NCBI GenBank assembly: GCA_902363595.1
Contig: CABJAP010000001.1
Coordinates: forward strand, 521,928-585,927
Length of the DNA stretch: 64,000 nucleotides
Direction of reading: 5' to 3'
Origin: Clostridia bacterium
Lineage (GTDB): Bacteria; Bacillota; Clostridia; Peptostreptococcales; Anaerovoracaceae
The notes beneath the pieces are model-generated. The model was not told the DNA's origin. It did no database searches and saw only the letters and a program-made list of their open reading frames with translations. This document shows, piece by piece, positions 1 to 8,421 of this stretch (the stretch's first letter is position 1; each line of letters starts with the position of its first letter). Made by a program: the position numbers and the translations under genes.

Positions 1-122
1 ATCGCCGGCAGAGCCAGTTTGAAGAGGAGCCGGCCCACAGGCTGGCTTCCCAGCGCGGTTTCTTCTTTTGATTTTATATTCTGCAAGGATTTTCCCTTTT
101 TGACTCTTTCTTTGTCTTTCAT
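1..122 (-). CDS. MATE family efflux transporter, N-terminal fragment (cut by window edge)
   Basis: Only the first 40 codons are inside the window. The protein starts with a basic, charged tail (MKDKERVKKGKSL) and then reads ...GSQPVGRLLFKLALPA, which is the usual opening of a MATE Na+/H+-coupled drug exporter just before the first membrane helix. The ATG at 120-122 follows AGGAGTG with correct spacing, so the start is secure. Two other complete MATE genes occur in this window (31620 and 46857). The family call rests on a short stretch and on the position of the PVGRLL motif; the rest of the gene lies to the left. Confidence 0.7.
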   Translation of the reverse strand, partial: MKDKERVKKGKSLQNIKSKEETALGSQPVGRLLFKLALPA

Positions 123-320
123 GCTTGTCACTCCTGTTCCTTGATTATATTCCTCGACAGAATAGTCTATCACGAAACAAAGGCCGGGGCAACCCTGATG
201 CGTCTTTCAATCGCCTCATGCCTATGTATTTTTGAGGTATTTTTTGAATCTGTCCCAAACCCTTTTTGCCCGGACGAGAACGTTGTATAATAAGAAAAAA
301 CCATTATGGAGGCAAGTGTT

Positions 321-869
321 ATGAGCAAGCATATACTGATCCTTACAGGCAGCCCTCGCCAGGGGGGAAACAGCGATTTGATGGCGGATGCATTTATACG
401 GGGTGCGGAAAGCGCCGGCCACCAGGTCACGAAAATCCAGACCGCCCAGCTGAAGATAAACGGCTGTACTGCATGCGAATGCTGCTACAGCAGCGGCGGA
501 AAGGCTTGTGTACAGAATGATGATTTTAATCAAGTCGCCCAGGCAATGGAACAGGCGGATGCAATTGTGTTCTCCACGCCCATCTACTGGTTTACCTTCC
601 CTACATATTTAAAAGCCGTCATCGACAAATTTTATTCTTTCCTCATGGGGGAAAAGCAGCTACCCATCCGCGAGTCCATGCTGCTGGTCTGCGGCGAAAT
701 GGAGGAAAGCTCCATCTTTGACGGCATCATCAATTCCTATTCCCAGTCCATCTCCTATATGAACTGGCAGGACCGGGGCTGTTTTTATGTGACCGGAGTC
801 TGTAAAAAAGGCGACATTCTGGCTACAGGGAGTCTGGCCCAGATCGAAGAAATCGGCAGGAACTTCTAA
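321..869 (+). CDS. Flavodoxin-fold NAD(P)H-dependent FMN reductase / iron-sulfur flavoprotein-like
   Basis: Soluble 182-residue flavodoxin-fold oxidoreductase. The start MSKHILILTGSPRQGGNS is the FMN phosphate-binding loop (GSPRQGGNS, about residues 10-18), followed by a CTACECC cysteine cluster near residue 50 as in the NADPH-dependent FMN reductase / iron-sulfur flavoprotein family, and by the STPIYWFTFP flavin-contact segment near residue 90. An upstream in-frame ATG at 306 is rejected because it overlaps the Shine-Dalgarno GGAGG at 308-312; the ATG at 321 is correctly spaced. It stands alone, convergent with and overlapping by four bases the ATPase gene on the other strand. The physiological electron acceptor is unknown. 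A paralogue sits at 19831. Confidence 0.85.
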   Translation: MSKHILILTGSPRQGGNSDLMADAFIRGAESAGHQVTKIQTAQLKINGCTACECCYSSGGKACVQNDDFNQVAQAMEQADAIVFSTPIYWFTFPTYLKAVIDKFYSFLMGEKQLPIRESMLLVCGEMEESSIFDGIINSYSQSISYMNWQDRGCFYVTGVCKKGDILATGSLAQIEEIGRNF

Positions 870-2113
870 ATGTACCAGATTGGAAGCTGCAGGATATTTT
901 CTCTCAATGCTCCCGGCTGAGGACACAAACAGATAATCGCACCCATCCCACGTTTCTTATCTGGAATCTGATCTAAAATTGTAAAGGCGCTGGTCTGATC
1001 TGCGGATACCGAAGCGCCTTTTTTTATCTCAATGGGATAAAGGATGCCGTTGGCTTCAATGATGAGGTCGATTTCCCTTTCTGCCCGGCTATCTCCTTTT
1101 ATCTTCTTATCCCTTCCCCGATAATAGGATACACAATATCGATAGTCAATGCCTCTGTTTGAATAAGACTTGAGAATTTCCGAAATCACAAAGGTTTCAA
1201 AAAATGCTCCGCTCATGGCTCCATTGGCAAGGGTTTCGGGTGTCAGCCATCTCGTGAGATAGGCGGCCAGCCCGGTATCTCTGAAATACACTTTAGGTGT
1301 TTTTATTGCCCGTTTTAATACGGATGAAGTAAAGGGTTCTAAAAGATATATAATGCCGGAAGCTTCTAATACGGACATCCATCTTTTGATCGTAGTCTGA
1401 TCCTTTCCCACTTCATCGGCTATATTGGCATAGTTGACCATCTGGCCGGTTCTGGCAGCAACGGCAATCATGAATTGTCTGAAATCATCCAGATTCTGCA
1501 CCGCGGATAGCTCGCGCACGTCTCTCTCCAGATAAGTCTTTATATAGCTGGAAAAGAAAGCGGACCACTCCACCTGCGGATCCTGAAGTTCCGGATAACT
1601 CCCCCTGTGTATGATTTCCCATATATGATCAAAGGGCTTTACAGTCTTACTTCTCTCCTGCACATATTCCATAGTAGGGACAAAAGGCTCGTGAAACGCA
1701 TCCCCTTGTATTTCTCTCATGGATAAGCCTGAAAGCTCTATGATGCTCACCCAGCCGGATAAAGACTCCGACGCGTCTTCCATCAGCTCTAAAGGCTGTG
1801 AACCGGATAAGCAAAACAGCCCCCGCTCCTGGCTCTGGTCACATTTAATTTTGATATATCGGAAGAGCTCCGGAGTTCTTTGCACTTCGTCATAAATGAC
1901 AGGAGGAGGGTTCAGCATCATAAACATATTAGGCTGCTCTTTGGCCTGCTCTTCAACAAAAGGATCATCCATCGGCACATATTTCTTTTCTGGGAAAAGT
2001 TCTTTGAGCATGGTGGATTTTCCCGTCTGCCTTGCCCCTGTCACCAAGATGCTTTTAAAGGTCTTTTCAGACTGTAAAACGATATCTTCAATACTTCGCT
2101 TTATATATTTCAT
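866..2113 (-). CDS. AAA-type ATPase with DUF4143 C-terminal domain
   Basis: 415-residue P-loop ATPase of the AAA_14/DUF4143 family, cytoplasmic, function unknown (family members are often called archaeal-type or toxin-like ATPases). Walker A is GARQTGKST at about residues 26-34; the Walker B segment PPVIYDEVQ follows near 72. A DUF4143 region follows, including REIDLIIE and PIEIKKG, which resemble the acidic and lysine residues of a PD-(D/E)XK fold; whether it is a nuclease is inference. An ORF reading upstream to 2194 exists, but AAAGGAG at 2121-2127 places the start at the ATG at 2111-2113 (or 2117-2119). Single-gene unit with its own strong promoter and a perfect hairpin at the 5' end of the transcript. 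Confidence 0.88.
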   Translation of the reverse strand: MKYIKRSIEDIVLQSEKTFKSILVTGARQTGKSTMLKELFPEKKYVPMDDPFVEEQAKEQPNMFMMLNPPPVIYDEVQRTPELFRYIKIKCDQSQERGLFCLSGSQPLELMEDASESLSGWVSIIELSGLSMREIQGDAFHEPFVPTMEYVQERSKTVKPFDHIWEIIHRGSYPELQDPQVEWSAFFSSYIKTYLERDVRELSAVQNLDDFRQFMIAVAARTGQMVNYANIADEVGKDQTTIKRWMSVLEASGIIYLLEPFTSSVLKRAIKTPKVYFRDTGLAAYLTRWLTPETLANGAMSGAFFETFVISEILKSYSNRGIDYRYCVSYYRGRDKKIKGDSRAEREIDLIIEANGILYPIEIKKGASVSADQTSAFTILDQIPDKKRGMGAIICLCPQPGALRENILQLPIWYI

Positions 2114-2127
2114 ATTCATACTCCTTT

Positions 2128-2160
2128 CGACAAATCCAGCATATGATACTGGATTTGTCG
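2128..2160 (-). promoter_or_regulatory. Perfect 12-bp inverted repeat at the transcript 5' end of the DUF4143 ATPase gene
   Basis: CGACAAATCCAG (2128-2139) and CTGGATTTGTCG (2149-2160) are exact inverted copies separated by nine bases. The repeat begins at the predicted +1 and ends one base before the ribosome-binding site, so it can act as a DNA operator or as an RNA hairpin next to the ribosome-binding site. No U-tract follows, so it is not an intrinsic terminator. Confidence 0.75.
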
Positions 2161-2165
2161 TATAT

Positions 2166-2194
2166 ATCATACTATGAAATGATTGGCTTGTCAA
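2166..2194 (-). promoter_or_regulatory. Sigma-A promoter of the DUF4143 ATPase gene
   Basis: Reading the minus strand: -35 TTGACA (2189-2194), a 17-bp spacer, then -10 TATGAT (2166-2171). The -35 hexamer overlaps the stop codon of the DUF4340 gene. The predicted start of transcription (about 2159) falls on the first base of the inverted repeat. Confidence 0.8.
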
Positions 2195-3096
2195 AATTCC
2201 TCCAAAAGCTTTTCTGTATCCGAAACAAAGACCTTATAAACCATCTTTGACCCCTTCAGCTGGATATAGGCGTAAAGGGTATCGTTTTCCTGAAAAGTCG
2301 ACCCCATGTAAAAGACTTGTGTCTTTTCCTTACCGGAATCATCATAAACAGCGGTCATCTCTTTGCGTTTCTTCTGGTCGAGTCCATAATTGCTCAACTC
2401 CCCGGAGCTGGTTTTATAGTTGACGCAGGTATCCAGGGAAAGCCCTGACAGCTCGCTTCCATATTCGGACAGGTCCTCATCGTCGCCGGAGCAGCTGACC
2501 AGCGTCTTTCCTTTCTGTTTCACAGTAAAAGATTTCAGCGTCTTGCTGTCGATCTCGGGAAAGGTTTCTGTCTGAATCATGGATGCAGTGTCAAAGATCA
2601 GTGAATCGAGAATCGTACTGCTGACGGTGAAAACCGTAGTTCCCCCGTCTGCAGTCAGATAATAGTCAGTGCCTGTACTACTGCCGATGTCCACGCTCGT
2701 TTCCCTTCCTTTGCCATCAGTAAGTACAACGCTGAAGGCCGGTGATGCCAGCCCGTAATCTTCCATTGCATCCACGCCGGAAAGCTTGCGGTTTCCGGTT
2801 ATGGTACAGAAAGCGCTGACGGCTTCCTGCGCCAGGCTCTGTTTGAGAGGCAGCGCTTCATCCTGCGAATAATACCAGGTATTTTCCTTCTTTTCAAAGG
2901 TCACGGTATCGCTGCCATCCGTATAATCAATTTTTTCAATATCCTCCGTATTCAAATCGGTTGCCGCCAACTCTTTGGATGTTTTTTCCGTTTCTGCTTT
3001 ATAGCTCCAGCTGTTGTATGCTTTCAGGCCTGCGTACAATGCAAGCAGCACCGCCGCTGCCAGGAAAAGAACGGTGATCTGTTTTTTCTTTGTCAT
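2191..3096 (-). CDS. DUF4340 domain-containing membrane-anchored protein
   Basis: 301 residues: a short basic start, one N-terminal membrane segment (about residues 8-23, ending in ALYAGLKAYN), and an extracytoplasmic domain of repeated beta units containing WYYSQDEALPLKQ and DYGLASPAF, the pattern of DUF4340. In bacteria this family is found beside Gld-type ABC exporters, and here it is the last gene of such an operon, 16 bases after the GldG-like gene. Likely an accessory extracytoplasmic subunit; substrate unknown. GAGGGGATC precedes the ATG. Confidence 0.85.
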   Translation of the reverse strand: MTKKKQITVLFLAAAVLLALYAGLKAYNSWSYKAETEKTSKELAATDLNTEDIEKIDYTDGSDTVTFEKKENTWYYSQDEALPLKQSLAQEAVSAFCTITGNRKLSGVDAMEDYGLASPAFSVVLTDGKGRETSVDIGSSTGTDYYLTADGGTTVFTVSSTILDSLIFDTASMIQTETFPEIDSKTLKSFTVKQKGKTLVSCSGDDEDLSEYGSELSGLSLDTCVNYKTSSGELSNYGLDQKKRKEMTAVYDDSGKEKTQVFYMGSTFQENDTLYAYIQLKGSKMVYKVFVSDTEKLLEEF

Positions 3097-3112
3097 ATTG
3101 ATCCCCTCTTTC

Positions 3113-4579
3113 CTATGCTTTCCTGCGCTTCATCCACAATACAAAACCGATGATCAGCACGATAATTGGAATGATGAAAATCAGAACCACGCTGATATAG
3201 CCTCCGTACTGTACTGTATTGTACTGGACCTGCATGCTCTTGGCGTCGATGGACAGATTATCCACATCACCAATGGCAGATGTAATCGCATTCATAAATA
3301 AGGTTTTATTTTCCAGGCTTGCAAAGGCTTGCGTGATGGTTTCATCGATGATCGAATTGGATCCAAATACGGTCAAGCTTCCAGTAACGACTTGGTCATC
3401 GTCGTTCTCTGCCTGTGCAGTATAGGCTGCCACGGCTCCGATTTGAAAGGTCCCTTGTGTTTCACGATCCTCGGATACGGCATACCCGTCTTCCGAAGTC
3501 TGGAGGAAGGAGGAAACAGAGATTTCTTCACTATCCTCGCCCAATTCGAAGCCCCGGCTATTGGCCATAAGGACCATTCCCGTACTGAGGCCGCTGATCA
3601 TATCGCCGCTGCCGGTCACATTGGGGAAAATGTAATAATAGTTTCCCTGATAGCACCGCTGCATATCTGCGATATATCCCTCCTCCATGATGATTTTATA
3701 GTCAGCCAGAAGGTTGATCAAATTCCCGGTTTCCGGCCCCTGCTCTGCCATGAGCACCATCACTTTGCCGCCCTTTTTGATATATTGATCCAGCTTGCTG
3801 CTTTCCCCTTCCGTCAAATCCGACGAAGGTCCGTTGAGCAGAAGCAAGTCGCAGTCCTCTGGAATTGAATCGTCCATCAACAGATTGAGCGCTTCTGTCG
3901 TCATACCGGATTTGTTCATCAGATTTGTGATCGCCGAGGAAAGCTCCGCTTCTCCATGGCCGGAAGTAGTATAGATTTTCTTGGTTTCCCGGCCTGTTAC
4001 CTGATTGATGGCCCCGGTCAGCTGACCTTCCCCATCAAAGGATAATAAAGAGCTGTCGCTGCTGCCGGTATAATAATAAGACGTATCTTGCACCAAAATA
4101 TCGGAAAAGCTGATGGCCTCTGAAAGTCCCGTATCTTCACATTCCACGACAATCGTCTGTGCCTGAGTATCATATTGGGTGAGAACCGACGGATGAAGAA
4201 CCGGATCAATGGTAGTCATTTCAATATGTTTGGATAAAGACTTGTATTTCTCCAAAAAGGTTTTGAGCCGGTCATCGATGGAATCCTCTTCGGCGATCAC
4301 GGTGATCTTGATATCGTGATTCAGGTTCTTTAAAAAGGTCTTGCTGGTCTTGGATATTTCATAAATCCTGTTGGTGCTGATATCCAGATTGCGGACGGAA
4401 GAAGGCAGCTGACCTGCCATGAGATTGATGATGATGGCGATTACCAGGACCAGGATGATTGCAGCCACACTGTAGGCTCCGTGTCTGGATGTTAAGGTAG
4501 AGAACGAAGCTTTTACAGCATCTTTGCTCAAAAGATGTTTCTTTGGCTTTAATTTTTTTATGATCTTCATATGTTTCAT
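3113..4579 (-). CDS. GldG-like ABC transporter auxiliary protein
   Basis: 488 residues with an N-terminal membrane helix (about residues 37-57, ILVLVIAIIINLMAG), a large extracytoplasmic domain and a C-terminal helix ending LWMKRRKA, the layout of the GldG / ABC_transp_aux family. The stretch KTSKTFLKNLNHDIKITVIAE and the later MVLMAEQGPETGNLINLL are typical of this family. A GTG at 4588 is in frame, but AGGGGG lies eight bases before the ATG at 4577-4579, which is used here. Third gene of the Gld-type ABC operon, directly after the permease. In Bacteroidota the homologue serves gliding motility; in Firmicutes the substrate is unknown. Confidence 0.85.
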   Translation of the reverse strand: MKHMKIIKKLKPKKHLLSKDAVKASFSTLTSRHGAYSVAAIILVLVIAIIINLMAGQLPSSVRNLDISTNRIYEISKTSKTFLKNLNHDIKITVIAEEDSIDDRLKTFLEKYKSLSKHIEMTTIDPVLHPSVLTQYDTQAQTIVVECEDTGLSEAISFSDILVQDTSYYYTGSSDSSLLSFDGEGQLTGAINQVTGRETKKIYTTSGHGEAELSSAITNLMNKSGMTTEALNLLMDDSIPEDCDLLLLNGPSSDLTEGESSKLDQYIKKGGKVMVLMAEQGPETGNLINLLADYKIIMEEGYIADMQRCYQGNYYYIFPNVTGSGDMISGLSTGMVLMANSRGFELGEDSEEISVSSFLQTSEDGYAVSEDRETQGTFQIGAVAAYTAQAENDDDQVVTGSLTVFGSNSIIDETITQAFASLENKTLFMNAITSAIGDVDNLSIDAKSMQVQYNTVQYGGYISVVLIFIIPIIVLIIGFVLWMKRRKA

Positions 4580-4591
4580 TTGCTGCACCCC

Positions 4592-5458
4592 CTAACTCCA
4601 ACGCCTTTTTTCAATGCTCTGTACCGTCAGGAACCCGAATACAAAGATGACAGTTAGCTGCAAAATCACGCCAGTAACATCAAAAATTTGATTAAAAGCC
4701 GCATTGTTAAAACCCTGGGCCAGGTTCAGGCTGCCCAGCAGGTTCTTAATCAAGCCCTCAAAGAGTGATGAGTTGAAAATGCAAGTGATTATGGCTGCTG
4801 CAGCAATAAGAAATGCAATGGCAGAGCCGAGAAAGCGGTTTTTCGTCACGTGAACGATGACAGCCGCAAGTCCGAGGCCGATGGCCAGCACAAAGATAAA
4901 GTTGGCCGCTGCTCCGTCGGGCAAATAATCAGTCAGGTATTCCCAGATATAGAGGATGAGCGTCGCCGCAAAGGTACTGACCGCAGCGATGATCGGGCTT
5001 TCGGTCAAGCTGGAGAAGAACATGCCAATGGAAATAAAGGAGCATCCCAGCAGGAAAAATTGCAGAATGGAACAATAGTCCGCCAGCAGATAGGCATTTC
5101 CCTGCGCCTTGATAATCAATGGAAATAAGCAGAAAATCAGATTAGGAATCAGGTATACGGTACACATAGCTAAATATTTGCCGGCTACCACCTGGCGGAT
5201 TTTCACAGGTGAGGTAAGCAGCAGCTGATCGGTCCTGCTCTTTCTCTCCTCTGCAAAGGAGCGCATCGTCAGCACTGGAATCAACACCAGCAGTACCAGC
5301 ATGATCGCCGATAAGGTATAAGAAAAGTAGGGATAGCCCTGGTTGAGGTTATAGAGCATAAAATAAACCCCTGTAAAAGTGACAAGGAACGCGATCAGTG
5401 CATATCCGGTCATGGAACGAAAAAAAGAACTAAGCTCTTTTTTGTATACGGCTTTCAA
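4592..5458 (-). CDS. ABC-2 type permease (GldF-like)
   Basis: 288 residues, six predicted membrane helices, opening MKAVYKKELSSFFRSMTGY, which is the conserved amphipathic start of GldF/ABC-2 permeases, and the loop MRSFAEERKSRTDQLLLTSPV near residue 65 that faces the ATPase. Start codon is TTG at 5456-5458, preceded by GGGGGCGGAG, and it overlaps the ATPase gene by 29 bases, so translation is probably coupled. Forms the membrane channel of the exporter with the ATPase encoded upstream. Confidence 0.9.
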   Translation of the reverse strand: MKAVYKKELSSFFRSMTGYALIAFLVTFTGVYFMLYNLNQGYPYFSYTLSAIMLVLLVLIPVLTMRSFAEERKSRTDQLLLTSPVKIRQVVAGKYLAMCTVYLIPNLIFCLFPLIIKAQGNAYLLADYCSILQFFLLGCSFISIGMFFSSLTESPIIAAVSTFAATLILYIWEYLTDYLPDGAAANFIFVLAIGLGLAAVIVHVTKNRFLGSAIAFLIAAAAIITCIFNSSLFEGLIKNLLGSLNLAQGFNNAAFNQIFDVTGVILQLTVIFVFGFLTVQSIEKRRWS

Positions 5459-6398
5459 TTGCTCCGCCCCCTTCCTGTGTCAGCTTGAGATAGACATCTT
5501 CCAATGTGCCTTTTTCCTCATAAAGGGAAAGGAGCGGGTAACCTTCCCCGGCAAAAGCAAAGAATAAGGCTTCCCGGATGTCAGCTCCCTTTTGTGCAGT
5601 TACAGCCGCCTGATAAAGCTGCTCGTCTTTTTTCGTAAGCGTATAGTCTTTGACAAACCGTACCCGGGACAGAATCTCTTTAATTTTTTCCACCGATCCC
5701 CTGGCTTCCAGCTTAATGAGGCCGGTACCTAAGAACAGTCGTTCCAGATTTTCCGGCGTATCCTGGGCCACCAGCTTTCCCTTTGCGATGATAAGGATAT
5801 AGTCGCATAGCTCCTGGACTTCCGCTAGAATGTGGGAGCTGAGAATAACCGTATGATTTTTGGCCAGGCTGCGGATCAGCTGGCGAATCTCAATAATCTG
5901 CTGGGGATCCAGCCCTACCATGGGTTCATCCAAAATAATAGTTTCCGGAAATCCCAACATGGCCTGGGCCAGCCCTACTCTCTGCCTATAGCCTTTGGAT
6001 AAATTGGCAATCAGCCGGTCCGCGGTCTGGTTCAGTTTGATCCTGCCCATGATGACCTCGGTCTGTATCTTGCGCTCTTCTTTGGAAAGGCCCTTTAATT
6101 CCGCTGCAAAGTTCAGATATTCCCTCACGGTCATATCCATATAAACAGGCGGCATCTCCGGCAGATATCCCACGGATTTTTTGAATGCCTCCGGGTTTTT
6201 GAGTATATCAAAGCCGTTGATCGTCACCTCCCCTTCTGTGGCTGCCAGATAACCGGTCATAATATTCATGGTTGTACTCTTACCTGCTCCATTGGGACCT
6301 AAAAAGCCGTAAATCCTGCCCTTATCAATCGAAAAGTTCAGGTTGTCTACGGCTATGTGGCTGCCATACTTTTTTACAAGGTTTTTCACTACTATCAC
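5430..6398 (-). CDS. ABC transporter ATP-binding protein (GldA-like)
   Basis: 322-residue ABC ATPase and first gene of the operon. Walker A GPNGAGKST near residue 36, signature LSKGYRQRVGLAQAM near 135, Walker B TIILDEPMVGLDP near 155 and the H-loop SSH follow in order; a C-terminal extension of about 100 residues matches drug/Gld-type export ATPases. The GTG at 6396-6398 (then IVVKNLVKKYG) is chosen because AAGGAAGGAG lies upstream; an ATG at 6428 would add ten residues without a clear ribosome-binding site. Drives the permease encoded next. Confidence 0.92.
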   Translation of the reverse strand: MIVVKNLVKKYGSHIAVDNLNFSIDKGRIYGFLGPNGAGKSTTMNIMTGYLAATEGEVTINGFDILKNPEAFKKSVGYLPEMPPVYMDMTVREYLNFAAELKGLSKEERKIQTEVIMGRIKLNQTADRLIANLSKGYRQRVGLAQAMLGFPETIILDEPMVGLDPQQIIEIRQLIRSLAKNHTVILSSHILAEVQELCDYILIIAKGKLVAQDTPENLERLFLGTGLIKLEARGSVEKIKEILSRVRFVKDYTLTKKDEQLYQAAVTAQKGADIREALFFAFAGEGYPLLSLYEEKGTLEDVYLKLTQEGGGAIESRIQKRA

Positions 6399-6664
6399 GT
6401 TTTCATATTCTCCTTCCTTAGATTGCATCTGCCTAAGGATAGCGCTTTTATGTAAACTCCTGATAAAGATGATCCGTTGATTTGTTGTTGTTTTTGTGAA
6501 TGGATCTCCTTATTCACTCGGTGGAAAAAGTCCCATTTTGATGTACTTGCGCATCAAAACCAGTCTTTGCATCAGACATTGCAGTCTAAACCTGTAAAGG
6601 ATCGGCATCAGGGCTTTTTTATGCGAATCACGATATGAACTGTTAAAAGGAGATGACTTTATTT

Positions 6665-8338
6665 ATGGATCGAAAAAACATCTTAAACAATCGGGAAGAA
6701 TTTTCACTTAACCGCAGCGTTTATAAGGCTATGGGGTACAGCGACGAGGATTTGCAGCGTCCGGTTATCGGCATCGCCAATGCCTGGAGCACGCTGGTTC
6801 CAGGACACTTTAACCTGCGGCAAGTCTCTGACTATGTGAAGCAGGGAATCTATCGGGGCGGCGGGACTGCTGTTGAGTTTGGAACCATTGGCTGCTGCGA
6901 CGCGTTGGGGCAAGGACATGAAGGCATGCATTACATTCTGCCCTCCCGGGAGCTGATCGCCGGCAGCATCGAAGTAATGGCTCAGGCTCATAATTTGGCC
7001 GGGCTGGTCCTCCTCGGTTCCTGCGACAAAATAGTTCCGGGCATGTTAATGGCGGCAGCTCGCCTGGATATTCCCTGCATCCATCTTCCTGGCGGGCCGA
7101 TGCTGGGCGGCGAAGTAACCTTTCACGGCCGCAAATCCGATATGACTGCCATTGATGAGGGGCTGGGCGCTCTGCGCGCAGGAAAAATCAGCCGGGAAAC
7201 CTTTGAAAAACTGGAAGAAGGCTATTGTTCTTCCTGCGGTTCCTGTTCTTTTTACGGAACAGCCAATACCATGTGTACGTTGAGCGAGGCCCTTGGCATG
7301 GCCCTGCCCGGCGGCGCTATGACGCCGGCTGTGCATCCCGACCGTCTGAGGCTGGCGCAGAAAACGGGCGAGGCGATTTGTAATCTGGTGATAAACGAGA
7401 TCACAGCGAGAAACATCATTACCCGCGATGCCGTTGAAAATGCAGTCCGGATTTGCCTAGCTACCAGCGGATCAACCAATGCAGTCATGCATTTATCCGC
7501 CATCGCCTATGAAGCAGAGCTTGACATGAATGTCCTTAAAACCTTTGAAGCCTACAATAAGGAAACACCCGTTATTGCCCGCGTATATCCGGCCTGTAAT
7601 GCGGATATGAACGATTTGTTTCTTGCCGGCGGCGTTCCGCGAATTCAGCAAAATCTCCTGCCTCTGCTCCATGGCCAAGCAATGACCGTAACCGGCAGGC
7701 CGCTGTCAGAAAATCTGAATGCTTATGTTTACCGCTATGAAAAAAATCCTGACTGCATCACGGCCTTGGATGCTCCCTTTGAAAAACAAGGCGGCCTGCA
7801 GATTATGCGCGGAAATCTGGCGCCAATGACCGCGGTCACAAAACCAGGGGCCATCGATCCGTCCGCCCGCAGATTCACAGGTACGGCCCTATGCTTTGAT
7901 TGTGAAGAGGATGCCAATCGAGCAATCCTCAGCGGCTTCATTAAAGAAGGCACGGTTATCGTAATCCGCTACGAAGGCCCGAAAGGCGGTCCGGGGATGC
8001 GGGAAATGTATAAGTCTATGAAATATCTCAATGGGATGGGGCTGGCTAAAACCGCCGCTCTCATAACCGACGGTCGTTTTTCCGGAACCAACAACGGCTG
8101 TTTTGTCGGACATATTTCACCGGAGGCCGCCAGCGGCGGACCCCTGGCTATCGTACAGGACGGAGATATCATTGAAATCGACTGTATCAGTGGAAAGCTG
8201 GAACTGAAGGTCAGTGAAGAGGAAATCAAGCAACGCCTGAAGACCTGGGTTCCAAAAAAGCCCAAATTCAAGAAAGGATATCTGTCCACCTATGCCCGCA
8301 TGGTTTCTTCCGCTGCAGAAGGCGCGATTATTGGGTAG
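6665..8338 (+). CDS. ilvD: IlvD/Edd family dehydratase (dihydroxy-acid or sugar-acid dehydratase)
   Basis: 557-residue Fe-S dehydratase. Family signatures in order: the GTIGCCDALGQGHEGM region near residue 77, GSCDKIVPGMLMAA (about 117), GYCSSCGSCSFYGTANTMC (about 185), EGPKGGPGMREM (about 440) and TDGRFSG (about 470). The conserved cysteines that hold the cluster are present. No ilvC, ilvB/N or leu genes are nearby, so whether it acts on 2,3-dihydroxy-acids in valine/isoleucine synthesis or on sugar acids such as gluconate or xylonate is open. ATG at 6665 is used; the earlier ATG at 6653 touches the AAAAGGAG Shine-Dalgarno. Single gene, divergent from the ABC operon and closed by a strong terminator. 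Confidence 0.85.
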   Translation: MDRKNILNNREEFSLNRSVYKAMGYSDEDLQRPVIGIANAWSTLVPGHFNLRQVSDYVKQGIYRGGGTAVEFGTIGCCDALGQGHEGMHYILPSRELIAGSIEVMAQAHNLAGLVLLGSCDKIVPGMLMAAARLDIPCIHLPGGPMLGGEVTFHGRKSDMTAIDEGLGALRAGKISRETFEKLEEGYCSSCGSCSFYGTANTMCTLSEALGMALPGGAMTPAVHPDRLRLAQKTGEAICNLVINEITARNIITRDAVENAVRICLATSGSTNAVMHLSAIAYEAELDMNVLKTFEAYNKETPVIARVYPACNADMNDLFLAGGVPRIQQNLLPLLHGQAMTVTGRPLSENLNAYVYRYEKNPDCITALDAPFEKQGGLQIMRGNLAPMTAVTKPGAIDPSARRFTGTALCFDCEEDANRAILSGFIKEGTVIVIRYEGPKGGPGMREMYKSMKYLNGMGLAKTAALITDGRFSGTNNGCFVGHISPEAASGGPLAIVQDGDIIEIDCISGKLELKVSEEEIKQRLKTWVPKKPKFKKGYLSTYARMVSSAAEGAIIG

Positions 8339-8364
8339 TTTACGGCGCAGGTTTGATTGACAGC

Positions 8365-8405
8365 AAAAGACGGGGATGCCGTATGAATGCGGTGCCCCGT
8401 CTTTT
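8365..8405. terminator. Bidirectional intrinsic terminator between ilvD and the Mef-like gene
   Basis: AAAAGACGGGG (8365-8375) pairs perfectly with CCCCGTCTTTT (8395-8405); the A/T flanks give a U-run on both strands. It serves ilvD (+) and the convergent MFS gene (-). Confidence 0.9.
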
Positions 8406-8421
8406 CTTTGCTTCTTGTTGT

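Noticed and set aside
306..320. Upstream ATG for the first FMN reductase
   Set aside because: It overlaps the GGAGG ribosome-binding site of the ATG at 321.
6530..6640. T-box or riboswitch before ilvD
   Set aside because: Only short stems (TGATG/CATCA) and a T-run near 6616; no T-box sequence and no stable terminator.
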